Shown here: piece by piece, positions 33,301-46,078 of the stretch
How positions within the stretch are numbered: position 1 is the first letter of the stretch
Layout: each line of letters begins with the position of its first letter
NCBI GenBank assembly: GCA_031308135.1
Contig: JAHLJT010009355.1
Coordinates: 3,471,217 to 3,535,216 of the forward strand
Origin: Acheta domesticus
Lineage: Eukaryota; Arthropoda; Insecta; Orthoptera; Gryllidae
Length of the DNA: 64,000 nucleotides
Direction of reading: 5' to 3'
Notes under the pieces: model-generated
The model's database searches: none
What the model saw: only the letters and a program-made list of their open reading frames with translations
Told to the model about the DNA's origin: nothing
Program-made: the position numbers and the translations under genes

Positions 33301-36300
33301 CAGACGTTCTTTTATTAACAGAAATAACACGAATGGAAAAATCTGTATTAAGCGGTCACCATATTTTATAAGGAATAAAAATGTATTTTTCTTTTGATAT
33401 TTTCTATTCGAGAAGTAAAACTAATGAATGAAAATCTTTATTCAGCGGCCATTGGATTTCACCTAACGAAATCTCTGCTAAATTTTCATAAGAAGTTATT
33501 TTATTAACAGAAAAAACACGAAAGGGAAAACATGTATTAAGCGGTCACCACATTTCACATACCTAATACAAATGTCTTTTTTCCGATGTTTTTATCATAA
33601 AAATTAACTAGGGAACGAAAACATCCATTCAGCGGCCATTGAATTTCACCTAACAAATTCTCTGCCAAAATTTCCTTCAAATATCTTTTATTATATGAAA
33701 AAAACACAAAAGAAAAAACGTGTATTAAGCGGTCATTTTTTCTCATCACGTATGCCTATGTATTTTAACTACCCATGTTTTCTTATCAAGATAATAAAAA
33801 TAATAGACGAAAACCTTTATTCAGCGGCAATTCAATTTCACATAACGAATTCTCTGCTAATTTTTCATCAGTCTTTCTTTTCTTAAGAGAAAAAACACGA
33901 ATGGAAAAACCTCTATTAAGCGGTCACCATATATTATTACAAATACAAATGTCTTTTGCCTTCGAGGTTCTCTTTTGGAGAAATAAAACTTATGAATGAA
34001 AACCTTAATTTAGCGGCCATTGAATTTTACCTAACAAAATCTCTGCTGAATTTCCATAACAGGTTATTTATTTAACAGAAAAAACACGAAAGGCAAAACC
34101 TGTATTTACCGGTCACCAATTTCACATAAAGAATACAAATGTCTTTTGCTTTTGATGTTTTCTATTCGAGAAATAAAACTAATGAATGAAAACCTTTATT
34201 CAGCGGCCATTGAATTTCACTTAACGAAATCACTGCCAAATTTTCATAAGAGGTTATTTTATTAACAGAAAAAACACGAATGGAAAAACCGTTATATTGC
34301 GATCACCAATTTCACATAAAAAATAAAAATGTCTTTTGCTTTTGATGTTTTCTATTCGTGAAATAATCCTAATGAATGAAAACCTTTATTCAGCGGCCAT
34401 TGAATTTCAATTAACGAAATCACTGCTAAATTTTCTTAAGTTATTTTATTAACAGAAAAAACACGAAAGGGAAAACCTGTAATAAGCGGTCGCCATATTT
34501 CACATAACGAATACAAATGTTTTTTGCGACCGATGTTCTCTTATCAAGATATAAACCTAATGAACGAAAACCTTTATTCAGCGGCCATTGAATTTCTCTT
34601 AACGAATTCTCTGCTAAATTTTCATCAGGCGTTCTTTTATTGAGAGAAAAAACATGAATGGAAAAACCACAATAAATCGGTCACCATAGATTATTACAAA
34701 TACAAATGTCTTTTGTTTTGATGTTTTCTTTTCGAGAAATAAAACTAGTGAATGAAAACTTTTATTCAGCGGCCATTGAATTTCACTTAACGAAATCACT
34801 ACTAATATTTCATAAGAAGTTATTTTATTAACAGAAAAAAAACGAAAGGGAAAATCTGTATTAAGCAGTCACCATATTTTATAACGAATACAAAAGTGTT
34901 TTGCTTTTGATGTTTTCTTTTCGAGAAATAAAACTAATGAATGATAACCTTTATTCAGCGGCCATTGAATTTCACTTAACGAAATCTCTGCCAAATTTTC
35001 ATAAGAAGTTATTTGATTAACAGAAAAAACACGAATGAGAAAACCTGTATTAAGCGGTCGCCAAATTTCACATAACGAATACAAATGTTTGTTGCAACCG
35101 ATCTTCTCTTATCAAGATATAAACCTAATGAACGAAAACCTTTATTCAGCGGCCATTGAATTTCTGTTAACGAATTCTCTGCTAAATTTTCATCAGGCGT
35201 TCTTTTATTAAGAGAAAAAATCACGAATTGACAAACCTGTATTAAGCGGTCCCCATATTTTATAACGAATACAAATGTATTTTGCTCTTGATGTTTTTTT
35301 TCGAGAAATAAAACTAATGAATGTAAACCTTAATTCTGCGGCCATTGAAATTGACCTAACGAAATCTCTTCTGAATTTTCATAAGAGGTTATTTATTTAA
35401 CAGAAAAAACACGAAAGGCTAAACCTGAATTTACCGGTCACCAATTTCACATAAAGAATAAAAATGTCTTTTGCTTTTGATGTATTCTATTCGAGAAATA
35501 AAACTAATGAATGAAAACCTTTTTTCAGCGGCCATTGAATTTCACTTAACGAAATCACTGCCAAATTTTCATAAGAGGTTATTTTATTAACAGAAAAAAC
35601 ACGAATGGAAAAACCTTTATATGGCGGTCACCAATATCACCTAAAAATAAAAATGTCTTTTGCTTTTGATGTTTTCTATTCGAGAAATAAAACTAATAAT
35701 GATAATCTTTATTCAGCGGCCATTGAATTTCACTTAACGAAATCTCTGCCAAATTTTCATAAGAAGTTATTTGATTAACAGAAAAAACACGAATGAGAAA
35801 ACCTGTATTACGCGGTCACCAAATATAACACAACGAATACAAATGTCTTTTCTTCCGATGTTTTTTATCAAGAAGAATTAGCTAGAGAACGAAAACCTTT
35901 ATTCAGCGGCAATTGAATTTCACCTAACAAATTCTCTGCTAAAATTTCCTTAAAATTTCTTTTGTTATACGCAAAAAAAGCACAAAAGAAAAAACCTGTA
36001 TTAAGCGGTCATTTTTTCTCATCACGTATACAAATGTTTTGAACCACCCTTGTTTTCTTATCAAGATAATAAAAATAATGGACGAAAACCTTTATTCAGC
36101 GGCAATTCAAATTCACATAACGAATTCTCTGCTAATTTTTCATCAGACATTCTTTTCTTAAGAGAAAAAAACGAATGAAAAAACCTCTATTAAGCGGTCA
36201 CAATATTTTACTTAACGAATACAAATGTCTTTTGCTTCCGATGTTCTTTTATCAAGATATAAACCTACTGAACAAATACCTTTATTCAGCGGTCATTGAA

Positions 36301-38092
36301 TTTCTCTTTACGAAATCTCTCCTAAATTTTCATCAGACGTTCTTTTACTAAGAGAAAAAACACGAATGGAAAAACCTCTATTAAGCGGTCTACATATATA
36401 TTTACAAATACAAATGTCTTTTGCTTTCGATGTTCTCTTTTAGAGAAATAAAATAATGAATGAAAACCTGAATTCAGCGGCCATTGAATTTCACCTAACA
36501 AAATCTCTGCCACATTTTCATAAGAGGTTATTTTATTAACAGAAAAAACACGAATGGAAAAACCTTAATTTTGCGGTCACCAATTTCACATAAAGAATAA
36601 AAATGTCTTTTGCTTTTGATGTTTTCTATTCGTGAAATAAAACTAATGAATGAAAACCTTTATTCAGCGGCCATTGAATTTCACTTAACGAAATCACTGC
36701 TAAATTTTCTTAAGTTATTTTATTAACAGAAAAAACACGAAAGGGAAAACCTGTATTAAGCGGTCTCCATATTTCACATAACGAATACAAATGCTTTTTG
36801 CGACCGATGTTCTCTTATCAAGATATAAACCTAATGAACGAAACCCTTTATTCATCGGTCATTGAATTTCTCTTAACGAATTGTCTGCTAAATTTTCATC
36901 AGGCGTTCTTTTATTAAGAGAAAAAACATGAATGGAAAAACCACAATAAATCGGTCACCATAGATTATTACAAAAACAAATGTCTTTTGTTTTCGATGTT
37001 CTCTTTTCGAAAAATAAAACTAATGAATGAAAACCTTATTTCAGCGGCCATTAAAATTCTCCCAACGAAATCTCTGCTAAATTTGAATAAGAGGTTCTTT
37101 TATTAACAGAAAAAACATGAAAAGAAAAACCTGTATTTAGCGGTCACCAATTTCACATAAAGAATACAAATGTCTTTTGTTTTGATGTTTTCTTTTCGAG
37201 AAATAAAACTAATGGATGAAAACTTTTATTCTGCGGCCATTGAATTTTTTTTAACGAAATCACTACTAATATTTCATAAAAAGTTATTTTATTAACAGAA
37301 AAAACACGAAAGGGAAAATCTGTATTAAGCAGTCACCATATTTTATAACGAATAAAAATGTGTTATGCTTTTGATGTTTTCTTTTCGAGAAATAAAACTA
37401 ATGAATGATAACCTTTATTCAGCGGCCATTGAATTTCACTTAACGAAATCTCTGCCAAATTTTCATAAGAAGTTATTTGATTAACAGAAAAAACATGAAT
37501 GAGAAAACCTGTATTAAGCGGTCACCAAATATCACACAACGAATACAAATGTCTTTTCTTCCGATGTTTTTTTATCAAGAAGATTTAACTAGAGAACGAA
37601 AACCTTTATTCAGCGGCAATTGAATTTCACCTAACAAATTCTCTGCTAAAATTTCCTTAAAATTTCTTTTGTTATACGCAAAAAAAGCACAAAAGAAAAA
37701 ACCTGTATTAAGCGCTCATTTTTTCTCATCACGTATACAAATGTTTTGAACCACCCATGTTTTCTTATCAAGATAATAAAAATAATGGACGGAAACCTTT
37801 ATTCAGCGGCAATTGAATTTCACATAACGAATTCTCTGCTAAATTTTCATCAGACTTTCTTTTCTTAAGAGAAAAAAACGAATGAAAAAAACCTCTATTA
37901 AGCGGTCACCATATTTTACCTAACGAATACAAATGTCTTTTGCTTCCGATGTTCTTTTATCAAGATATAAACCTAATGAACGAAAACCTTTATTCAGCGG
38001 CCAATGATTTACTCTAAACGAAATCTCAGCTAAATTTTATCTGTCGTTCTTTTGTTAAGATAAAAAACACGAATGGAAAAACCTCTGTATAG
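30315..38092. repeat. Satellite array, ~41 monomers of ~189 bp
   Basis: The phrase TTCAGCGG(C/T)CATTGAATTTC recurs about every 189-190 bases from about 30410 to 37998, 41 times by my count. Each monomer also contains CTATTAAGCGGTCACCATAT about half-way. The two halves align (AACCTTTATTCAGCGGCCAT and AACCTCTATTAAGCGGTCAC, then TAACGAAT, then GTTCTTTTAT and AAGAGA), so the unit is a dimer of diverged ~95-bp repeats. A variant monomer with TTTTTTCTCATCACG and ACCACCC(A/T)TG appears at irregular intervals. The stretch around 35820-36190 is nearly duplicated at 37525-37890, nine units away. The array runs into the N gap, so its true length is unknown. Frames on the minus strand are by-products of repetition. 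Confidence 0.9.
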
Positions 38093-38192
38093 NNNNNNNN
38101 NNNNNNNNNNNNNNNNNNNNNNNNNNNNNNNNNNNNNNNNNNNNNNNNNNNNNNNNNNNNNNNNNNNNNNNNNNNNNNNNNNNNNNNNNNNN
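38093..38192. other. Assembly gap of 100 N
   Basis: Exactly 100 N, the usual placeholder for an unknown distance. Satellite on the left and unrelated single-copy-looking DNA on the right. Confidence 0.98.
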
Positions 38193-38842
<650 letters not shown>

Positions 38843-39299
38843 AAACTGGATGTTGGAAGGAGCTTGAGCAGTGGACTGTGGTGATATTACCTCTCTTCCA
38901 ACAAAAACTACCATAGCTCATGAAGGACCACCCTCCAATTTTGATTGCTCAAGGCAGGAAAGGTTGCCTGGTTTGTGAGTTGTCACCGAGTGCAATAATG
39001 AAACACAACATATAAACACAAGAAAATATATAATTAATTTGGGCAGATCAACACTGAGTTACATATTGGATTATAGCGAAGCACATTAGCACTGAGCTGT
39101 GCGGAGCATGGAGACATATGCATTAAATGAAATACAATACATATAAGATTGCATCATCTTGAAGTGAACACAGGGTGCTGTAGTATCGGTTGCCATCGAG
39201 TGATGAGTGATGTTCTGCGATGGCCACAGCATTGTTTGAGCAGATCGATCTCTGAAAACCTTGTTACAAGCGGGGAGTTAAGCATTCACACGCATCAAC

Positions 39300-39664
39300 C
39301 AACTTGTAGAAGCTCTTGTCACATGAAGTGTGTTACGTGTAGATTGTCACGTGAATTGTGCCACATATTGACAGTGCTAGTTACAAGATGAACTGCTTAA
39401 GCTTCACTGAGAAGCAAGTAACACATGATGGTTCACAGAATAACACATTTGGTTGATGTGCGGATTATCACGTGAATTGTGTCGCACATTAAGAGTACAA
39501 AGTTATTAAGTAAACTGCTTGGGTTTCACGGAGAAACGAGTAACACATGATGGTTCACGGAATAACACATTTGGTTGATGTGCAGATTATCACGTGAATT
39601 GTGTCGCACATTAAGAGTACAAAGTTATTAAGTAAACTGCTCGGGTTTCACGGAGAAACGAGTA
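39300..39664. repeat. Tandem repeat, ~122-bp unit
   Basis: 39421-39542 and 39543-39664 are nearly identical (starting ACACATGATGGTTCACRGAA and containing GTGAATTGTGTCGCACATTA). A more diverged unit precedes them from about 39300. A fragment of the next unit follows at 39665. Confidence 0.85.
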
Positions 39665-42600
39665 ACTCATGATAACAGGCATCAGTGCGGATTCCGAGTC
39701 CTGGAATGGTTTGCGTACCGACTGAATGCAGAGTGACTGAATACTAACACAATAAAGTGCATAATAAGCAAGTTGAGTTTCACTGAGAAACACGCACTGG
39801 CACGAAGTTCCGAGTAGAGGTCTGCATTCTCCGCGATTTTTACCGACCAGCGCCTCGCTCGCCTCTCTTCTCTCGAGACCACGCGCTCGACTGTCCTTCG
39901 CAGCCGGTTGCGGACTCCCGGGAGCCGGCGCCCGACCGAGACTCGGCCTCCAACCGACGAGACTCGACAACCGGCGGACCCCGTTCAGGCGAACTGCGCC
40001 ACGTAACAATCGGCCGACACGTCGGAGTAAATATCTAATGGCACGTTTCAGGAAAAGGAAGGCGTATTGAATGGTTTTTTAAATAAATGACCAATAATTT
40101 CGTTTTTCCAAAATTTAAAATATAGCGGAATTTTAATATTAATTTTCAAATAATAAATTTTAATAAAATAATTTTAATAAATTGTAATAAATAATTTCAA
40201 TAAATAATTTTAATTGTAATAAATAATTTTAATAAATAATTTTAATAAATTGTATAAAAAAAGAATAAAAGCTTTAAAAATCGACTCCTCGGACGCACGG
40301 CGAGAACCTCAAGTGGATCTATTGCAGTTCTGCCTGTGACTTCAAAGAAAAGGCACTCAAAAGTTTTAGAGATAAATTCCGTTCTTTGTAATGACTAGGT
40401 ATCGGATGCTTCGGAAATTGCCTATTTTATTCTAATGAACATAAAATTATTAATTTTCCTTCATTTTATATGGTGCAATATGGAGCAAATACAAATGCTC
40501 TGCTAAATTTAGATGCAAGTGCTATGAAATATATTAGTACCTTTCCCTTCCAATTTTGTATTTTTGCCGTCTTTTTCCAAATATTTTGTTGGTGGTGTTG
40601 TTTGTAATTTTCAGGCATCTGAAACACACGTCTTGGTTTCTTAACCCGGCAGTAGGCGTGCGGGGTGCCTCAGTCACCTCAGCATTATTTTGAGCTCATT
40701 GTACTTTTAGTTTTATTTATAATCTTGCGAGCTTCTCAATATCTTTCGAGGAAAGCTTTGTGCACATATCTCGACCCTTCTCTTTCAACTGCTTCCTGTC
40801 CTTTCCTGGAAATTTCGTCGCAACGGCGATGGCGCGCTGCGTGGGAGCCACCGAGTCACCTCGCACAACCTTTGTTATCGCTTCCTGCCACGCTGTACTC
40901 AGTAGTTCACCCAAATGAATGGGGTCTCGTGGAGCTTCAATACTACTCCACAGAAGTCAATGATTCACAAATTCAGCTTTACGATTTTTTAATTACAATT
41001 AATCGCTTATCTTGTATTGAAACGAAAAATAATGGAATAATTGAAAAACATTGTACTCGTACATATAAAACTTTATATGCATCATTTCATGTATACATAC
41101 TTTTGACGAATTTAAAATAATGTTAAACGTGTGTATATAATAGTAAATAATGTATTTTGAATTATTGAGTTGAATAGGCTGATGTGCCGTGACCGCTGTT
41201 GTTTGGCCGCCGACTGAGTCGACAAATACAAAGGCCATGTCGGCTTACATAAACTATTTCACAATAAATTACTACGCCCAATGACAAGACGTTTTGATGC
41301 AAGGAAAATAGTACTCACCTCATTTTTGTTTAGCATATGCTTTTTTCTTATATACTCGTGAAATTATGACCAAATATTCATTGTATTTAATAAATATGCC
41401 TTATATTCGGGTTTGTAAGAAACTTCAATGACATTACAATTGGTACGCAACGAATTATCTTCCCTCAAGCACTATAAATATAGAAAAACAATAAAAATTT
41501 ATTTTCAGTCTTTGTTTGCCTTAATTCTTTCAAAAAATGTATTGTTTGTCTCTATAAAATTATTTCCAGTTAATCGATAAATTGTTACTTTTCAACAATT
41601 AATCGTTTAATTGAAATTGTATTTTCTTTCGATTACAATGAATTGAAAGTGTTGCGATCACTACATGCGGCGACTTTATATCCCGTACATGCATTGAGGG
41701 GCGAAGCTACTGTGCAGTCCGGCGCTTGGCCGAGCGGCCGAGCGCTCGAGCGCTCGAGACGCTCGAGCGCTCGAGCGCCCGGGCGCTCGGCGACTCCCGC
41801 GTCTCGGCGGGAGCCGCAAGGCGGCCGGTCGAAATGTCCGTTAAACAGCTATCTCTTCCCCCCCAAGCAAGGTCCCCCACCCTTCGCCGAGCGTCGGCGC
41901 GGAGCCCGAGAGTCTCGAGCGGTTGTTTTCGCCTGATTGCAGAGCTCTAGTTCCGAGTCGCGAGGCACATCACTTGAGACTGACTGCAGACTGGAATGTT
42001 AACATTATAAGTTGCAAGATAGTAACTTGTTCACTGAGTAACGAGTAAAATGGACGTGATGTCCCACAGTAATAACACGCGTGGCGCGGAGCCCCCGACT
42101 CGTGAAGTGCTTCACATAACATTTTAACGAAGACCACTGGACGATTGTGTTCGCTGGGAGAGGAAAACGTGATTTCCCGCCAATTCAAAGCAGGAACCAA
42201 TGGGAATTAAGATAGCAAATAATTTGGTTGCAATTATTATAAAATAAAGGAGATTTAAGATGAAATGTATAAACGGGTATAAATTTTGATCGTAATAATT
42301 GTATCATCAAATGTGAGTGACAGTGATGTCTTAAAATGCTTTATATTGTATAATTGACAATTAGGCGCGCACACATGGCGGTGTCCAATGAGAATTGAGA
42401 TAAGCAAAATAATATATCTGTGATTACTGTAACGTAAGGTAATTCAAGATAGATATGCAAAATGGACATAAATTTTAATTACAATAATTATGTCATTGGT
42501 ATGTTTGATAATAAAGTTTTGGAATGCTTTGTGTTACGTAACGGAAAGATGCCTGGCAGTTAACAGGCGCGGTTCGTAGAATATCAGTGTTGCCTAATGG

Positions 42601-42723
42601 TGCTGAGAGAAGCAATGTTGTGACATACACTTCCGTTAATTGCAACACGAGTATTGGAACAGAGGTTGCGAGGTGCTTCAATGAATATAATAAAAATAAA
42701 ATAGAAATATAATATGTATAGTA
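39665..42723. other. Unassigned DNA with GC- and AT-rich patches
   Basis: GC-rich at 39830-40010, an (AATAAATAATTTT)n-like run at 40141-40262, and a GCTCGAGC palindromic run at 41735-41790 within a GC island at 41690-41945. A 65-codon minus-strand frame at 40717-40914 (starting MGELLSTAWQEAITKVV) has protein-like composition but no family I recognise. Confidence 0.4.
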
Positions 42724-43272
42724 ACTTGTTCGAACACTGGATGTTGGTGTATATATAAGGGGTAAACTCCGAAACCGTGTGACCGATTTCCATGAAAGTT
42801 CGCACGTCCCGGTGTTTTTTTCACCCAGAAGATTTATGTGCTGTAATTCTGTTGTAACTCCACTACATGGCGCTGTAGACAAAACGAAATATTCACGTCA
42901 AATGCAACCCGCAACACACTCGGCAGCATTTTGAATCTGTATCGTTTAAAATAACTCCTAAACAAGGCGTTCTAGGCCTTAAAACTAAACTTTTGAGGTC
43001 AAGGCATCAAAGAAACGTTTATTACACCTTATTCTACGGAATGAGCTCTTCTTGAAACATTCTATTACACTTTTTGCTGCTCCGGCGCTTCCCGAAATTA
43101 CCTCACCTGTTCAGTGACGTGCAGAGTCTGCAAGTAAATGTGAATGAGAAGGGCAGAGAGCGGCAGAGACAGACAAGGACAGGGTAAGGGAGGGAGGGAG
43201 AGACAGTGAGAAAGGGTGATGGGAGGGGAAAAGAGGGAGATGAAGGGCAGAACGTCTGCCGGGTTTTCCATG
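42724..43272 (-). repeat. R2 dispersed repeat, copy 2 (inverted)
   Basis: The reverse of the copies at 9418, 45515 and 55017. It is the most complete copy: starts ATGTTGGTGTATATATAAGG, GGTAAACTCCGAAACCGTGT, CCGATTTCCATGAAAGTT, then the CAGCGCCATG region reversed, the GA-rich run at 43150-43250, and ends at CTGCCGGGTTTTCC. Confidence 0.65.
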
Positions 43273-45047
43273 TATCTTCATATAACTCGTTTATAGATGG
43301 GCATTGTAGAATTTGTGAATTGTATAATCGACAGTATTTTATATGTTTGTTCAGAAGAAATTGTAGGTAGGTATTTACTAAATATCCAAGGAAATATTTA
43401 ATTTTTTATTTGCAATTTAAATTATTACACACAATTTTGTTTCCGGTTCGTACTAAGGCATGCAATTTAATTGAATGGGCACTTTCCTTTGATTTGGAGA
43501 AACAGTTATTTTCTCAAAATTTAATGAAGTACCTACAATAAAAGTTTGTTGATAAATGAAATTTGTGTGGGGAAAAATAGTCTCTTGATCTTAGTACATT
43601 AGTTAATATTATTCTTGCCTTTAGGCTGTGGTCTCCAGCTTCCAGATTTATGCTACGTTTGTTGGTCTCGAGATTCGTCCTGAATATTTTAGCTGCTTAA
43701 TAAATTATGTAAAACTTGGGAAAATTTAAGTTGGAGTATTAAGAACAAAACAGAAATTGAGTAAAATTGCATAAGAGAGTTGTGATTTCATTAAACTATG
43801 ACGAGTTTCACTCTCCTAACAAGAATATCTACGTACAACTTCAGAGGTCTTGTAAATTAGTTCCGTTTAATTCATTCTCATCCCATGAATAAATTGCGTT
43901 TTGTCTGGGTAGCTTTGTTAAACAGTTCCTTCCCAAAGTTTTCTTTCCCTTTTATTATCAATTTTCCAATCTGCACCGAAACTCGACGTCTTGCATATAT
44001 GCTTACGAAGTTACCAAGTTGTTTCAGCAGGTGAGAACTCAGTCTATCCTCCTCAGGATTTCAAGAGACAAGGAGGCAAAATATGTTTTTTACTTTTGCA
44101 TTAAGTCTTGACGTGGATTAATGCTTATCGGTCAAACTTATACTAGAGATCCTTGAGGAAATAAATTTATACTTTTAAAAACCTTACTAGAAAATGTATA
44201 AAACCTAAAATGCTAGTTATCCATGATAATTTCTTAATAAGTTATGAGTGATGCAGATGACAATGTAAACTTTTGAATGTGAAGGCGTAAAAAATGTGTA
44301 AAAGAAAGGAACAGATATTTGTAGCGAGGATGCATCACATTTATAAATGTTGTTTGACGAATTTCCAAGATTAAGAAGAGAAATGCTACAACAATTTGTT
44401 AAAATGTCGTGAGAAAATAGGATGTCGTGAGGAAAATTCAATGCTTCATTTTAAATATTGAAAAATGACTTCTCCCCACATCTATTTACTATCCAAATTA
44501 GCGAATTATGCTTCAATAATATCTGGAACAGTGTTGCCAGACGCACCAGGATCCTGGTATTTTTACCAGGATTTTAATGAAAAATACCTTGTACCAGGGT
44601 GAAGACGTGGTACGCTTAAATACCAGGATTTTAAGTCTGCGTAATTTATGAACAATGATTTAAGATTCCTGTACTGTTTTTTACTCAATAATTTGACAAG
44701 AACACCAACATTACAAATAAGTGTGATACTTGTGAAAACACTGCCGTAAAAGCATTAAGCGTGACGTAGGATGGCATTTTTCCAGCACAAGCTATACGAG
44801 AAAAAGGATACGTCTCAGTCTGCCATTTATGATGGAAATATTATTTTCTTTCCGACCTGCATCTATTTAGTTTACTGGTATAAAATAACTCGATATTGAG
44901 TTAAATTTAACGAACTTTCTGTGCCCGTTAAAACATAATAGAATTATATTATGAACAATATCGTAATCAATGGTAACTGGTACCAGGAATGGTAGTGCAA
45001 GTACTAGTGTTTTTGAAGGTTGGTGCAGGTAAACACATTTAATGGTG
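43273..45047. other. AT-rich DNA, no gene recognised
   Basis: A short cluster of ACCAGG/CCTGGT motifs at 44545-44625 is the only notable local structure. Confidence 0.4.
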
Positions 45048-45320
45048 TGGCAACGCGAGTTCACTCGCTGCGCGTCGCACTACAGCGGGAGCTGACGCGC
45101 GTCACATCCTATTCCCAGAGCAGCAACGCGAATGTTCCCGTCGCGAAACATTCCGCGCGCTCACACGCGAGCGAAATCTGCGCGGAAACGCGCGTGTTTG
45201 CTCACTCACGCGTGCGCGCCCCGCCCCGCCCCGCCCCGCGCGCTGTCCGCGCGATTGAAGGGCGCTTCATATATCGGGGCGCGCCGGAACACGCGCGCAA
45301 AAGTGCAAGCCAGGGGTCAC
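45048..45320. other. CpG-rich island
   Basis: Dense CG dinucleotides (ACGCGCGT, GCGCGC) and a (CCCCG)n run at 45218-45240, against AT-rich surroundings. It could be the promoter of an unrecognised transcript or the 5' region of a retroelement. No gene was found on either side. Confidence 0.45.
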
Positions 45321-45514
45321 GGCCACAGCATTCGAACGAAACAAGGCTGTTACGTATGATTTTTGGTTTTTGCTATTTAAGGTCGCGTGAACATCTAGGT
45401 CAGGGCTGTCCCACTGCGTAAGGGCCACATACCAAATTCTAGTTAAGCCGCGGGCCGCACCGTCATGTAAGGTGGGTTTTACCCTAACTACTGAGATTAT
45501 ACTGAAACAAATGT

Positions 45515-45973
45515 GTGTTAGACAAGGAAAACCCGGCAACGTTAGTCTGCCCTTCATCTCCCTCCTTCCCCTCCCATCTCCCTTTCTCATTGTCTCTCCC
45601 TCCCTCCTTCACTCTGTCCTTGTCTGTCTCTGTGTGTTTCTGTCCCCCTCATTCACATTTACTTGTAGATTCTGCACGTCTGTAAGCACGTGAGGTACTA
45701 TCGGGAAGCAAAAATGCAATAGTACCAGCAAAAATGTAATAGAATGTTCAAGAAGAGTTCATTCTGTAGAATACGATGTAATAAACGTTTTCTTGAGACC
45801 TTTGGCCTCAAAATTGTAGTTTTAAGGCCCTAGAACGCCTTGTTTAGGAGTTATTAAACGATATAGATTCAAAATGCTGCCGAGTGTGTTGCGGGTTGCA
45901 TTTGACGTGAATATTTAGTTTTGTTCTCCAGCGCCATGTAGTGGTTACAGCAGAATTAACAGCACAAAAACCC
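45515..45973 (+). repeat. R2 dispersed repeat, copy 3
   Basis: AAACCCGGCAACG, the CT-rich run, AGATTCTGCACGTCTG, AATGCTGCCGAGTGTGTTGC, CAGCGCCATGTAGTGG, ending at CAGCACAAAAACC where a SINE begins. Confidence 0.65.
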
Positions 45974-45974
45974 T

Positions 45975-46078
45975 TAAACACATACAACCATGCCCGAGGC
46001 GGGACTTGAAACCGCGACCCTTCGCTCCGAGATCACTGCTGCACTACTGCTTCAGCGATTCCGGCCCCCGGGGAACAG
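45975..46078 (-). mobile_element. tRNA-derived SINE, copy 2
   Basis: The same head (GGTTTCAAGTCCCGCCTCGG as B box region on the minus strand) and tail as copy 1. It abuts the R2 copy. Confidence 0.7.

Noticed and set aside
33555..36513. 60-70 codon frames on the minus strand
   Set aside because: They are products of the satellite, with no starts, regulatory signals or homology; noted only as a curiosity among the findings.
30315..38092. CRISPR-like array
   Set aside because: Units are contiguous without unique spacers and the sequence is eukaryotic; this is a satellite.
40717..40914. 65-codon minus frame with protein-like composition
   Set aside because: No family recognised, no splice or promoter support, and an overlapping frame on the other strand; kept only as a remark.
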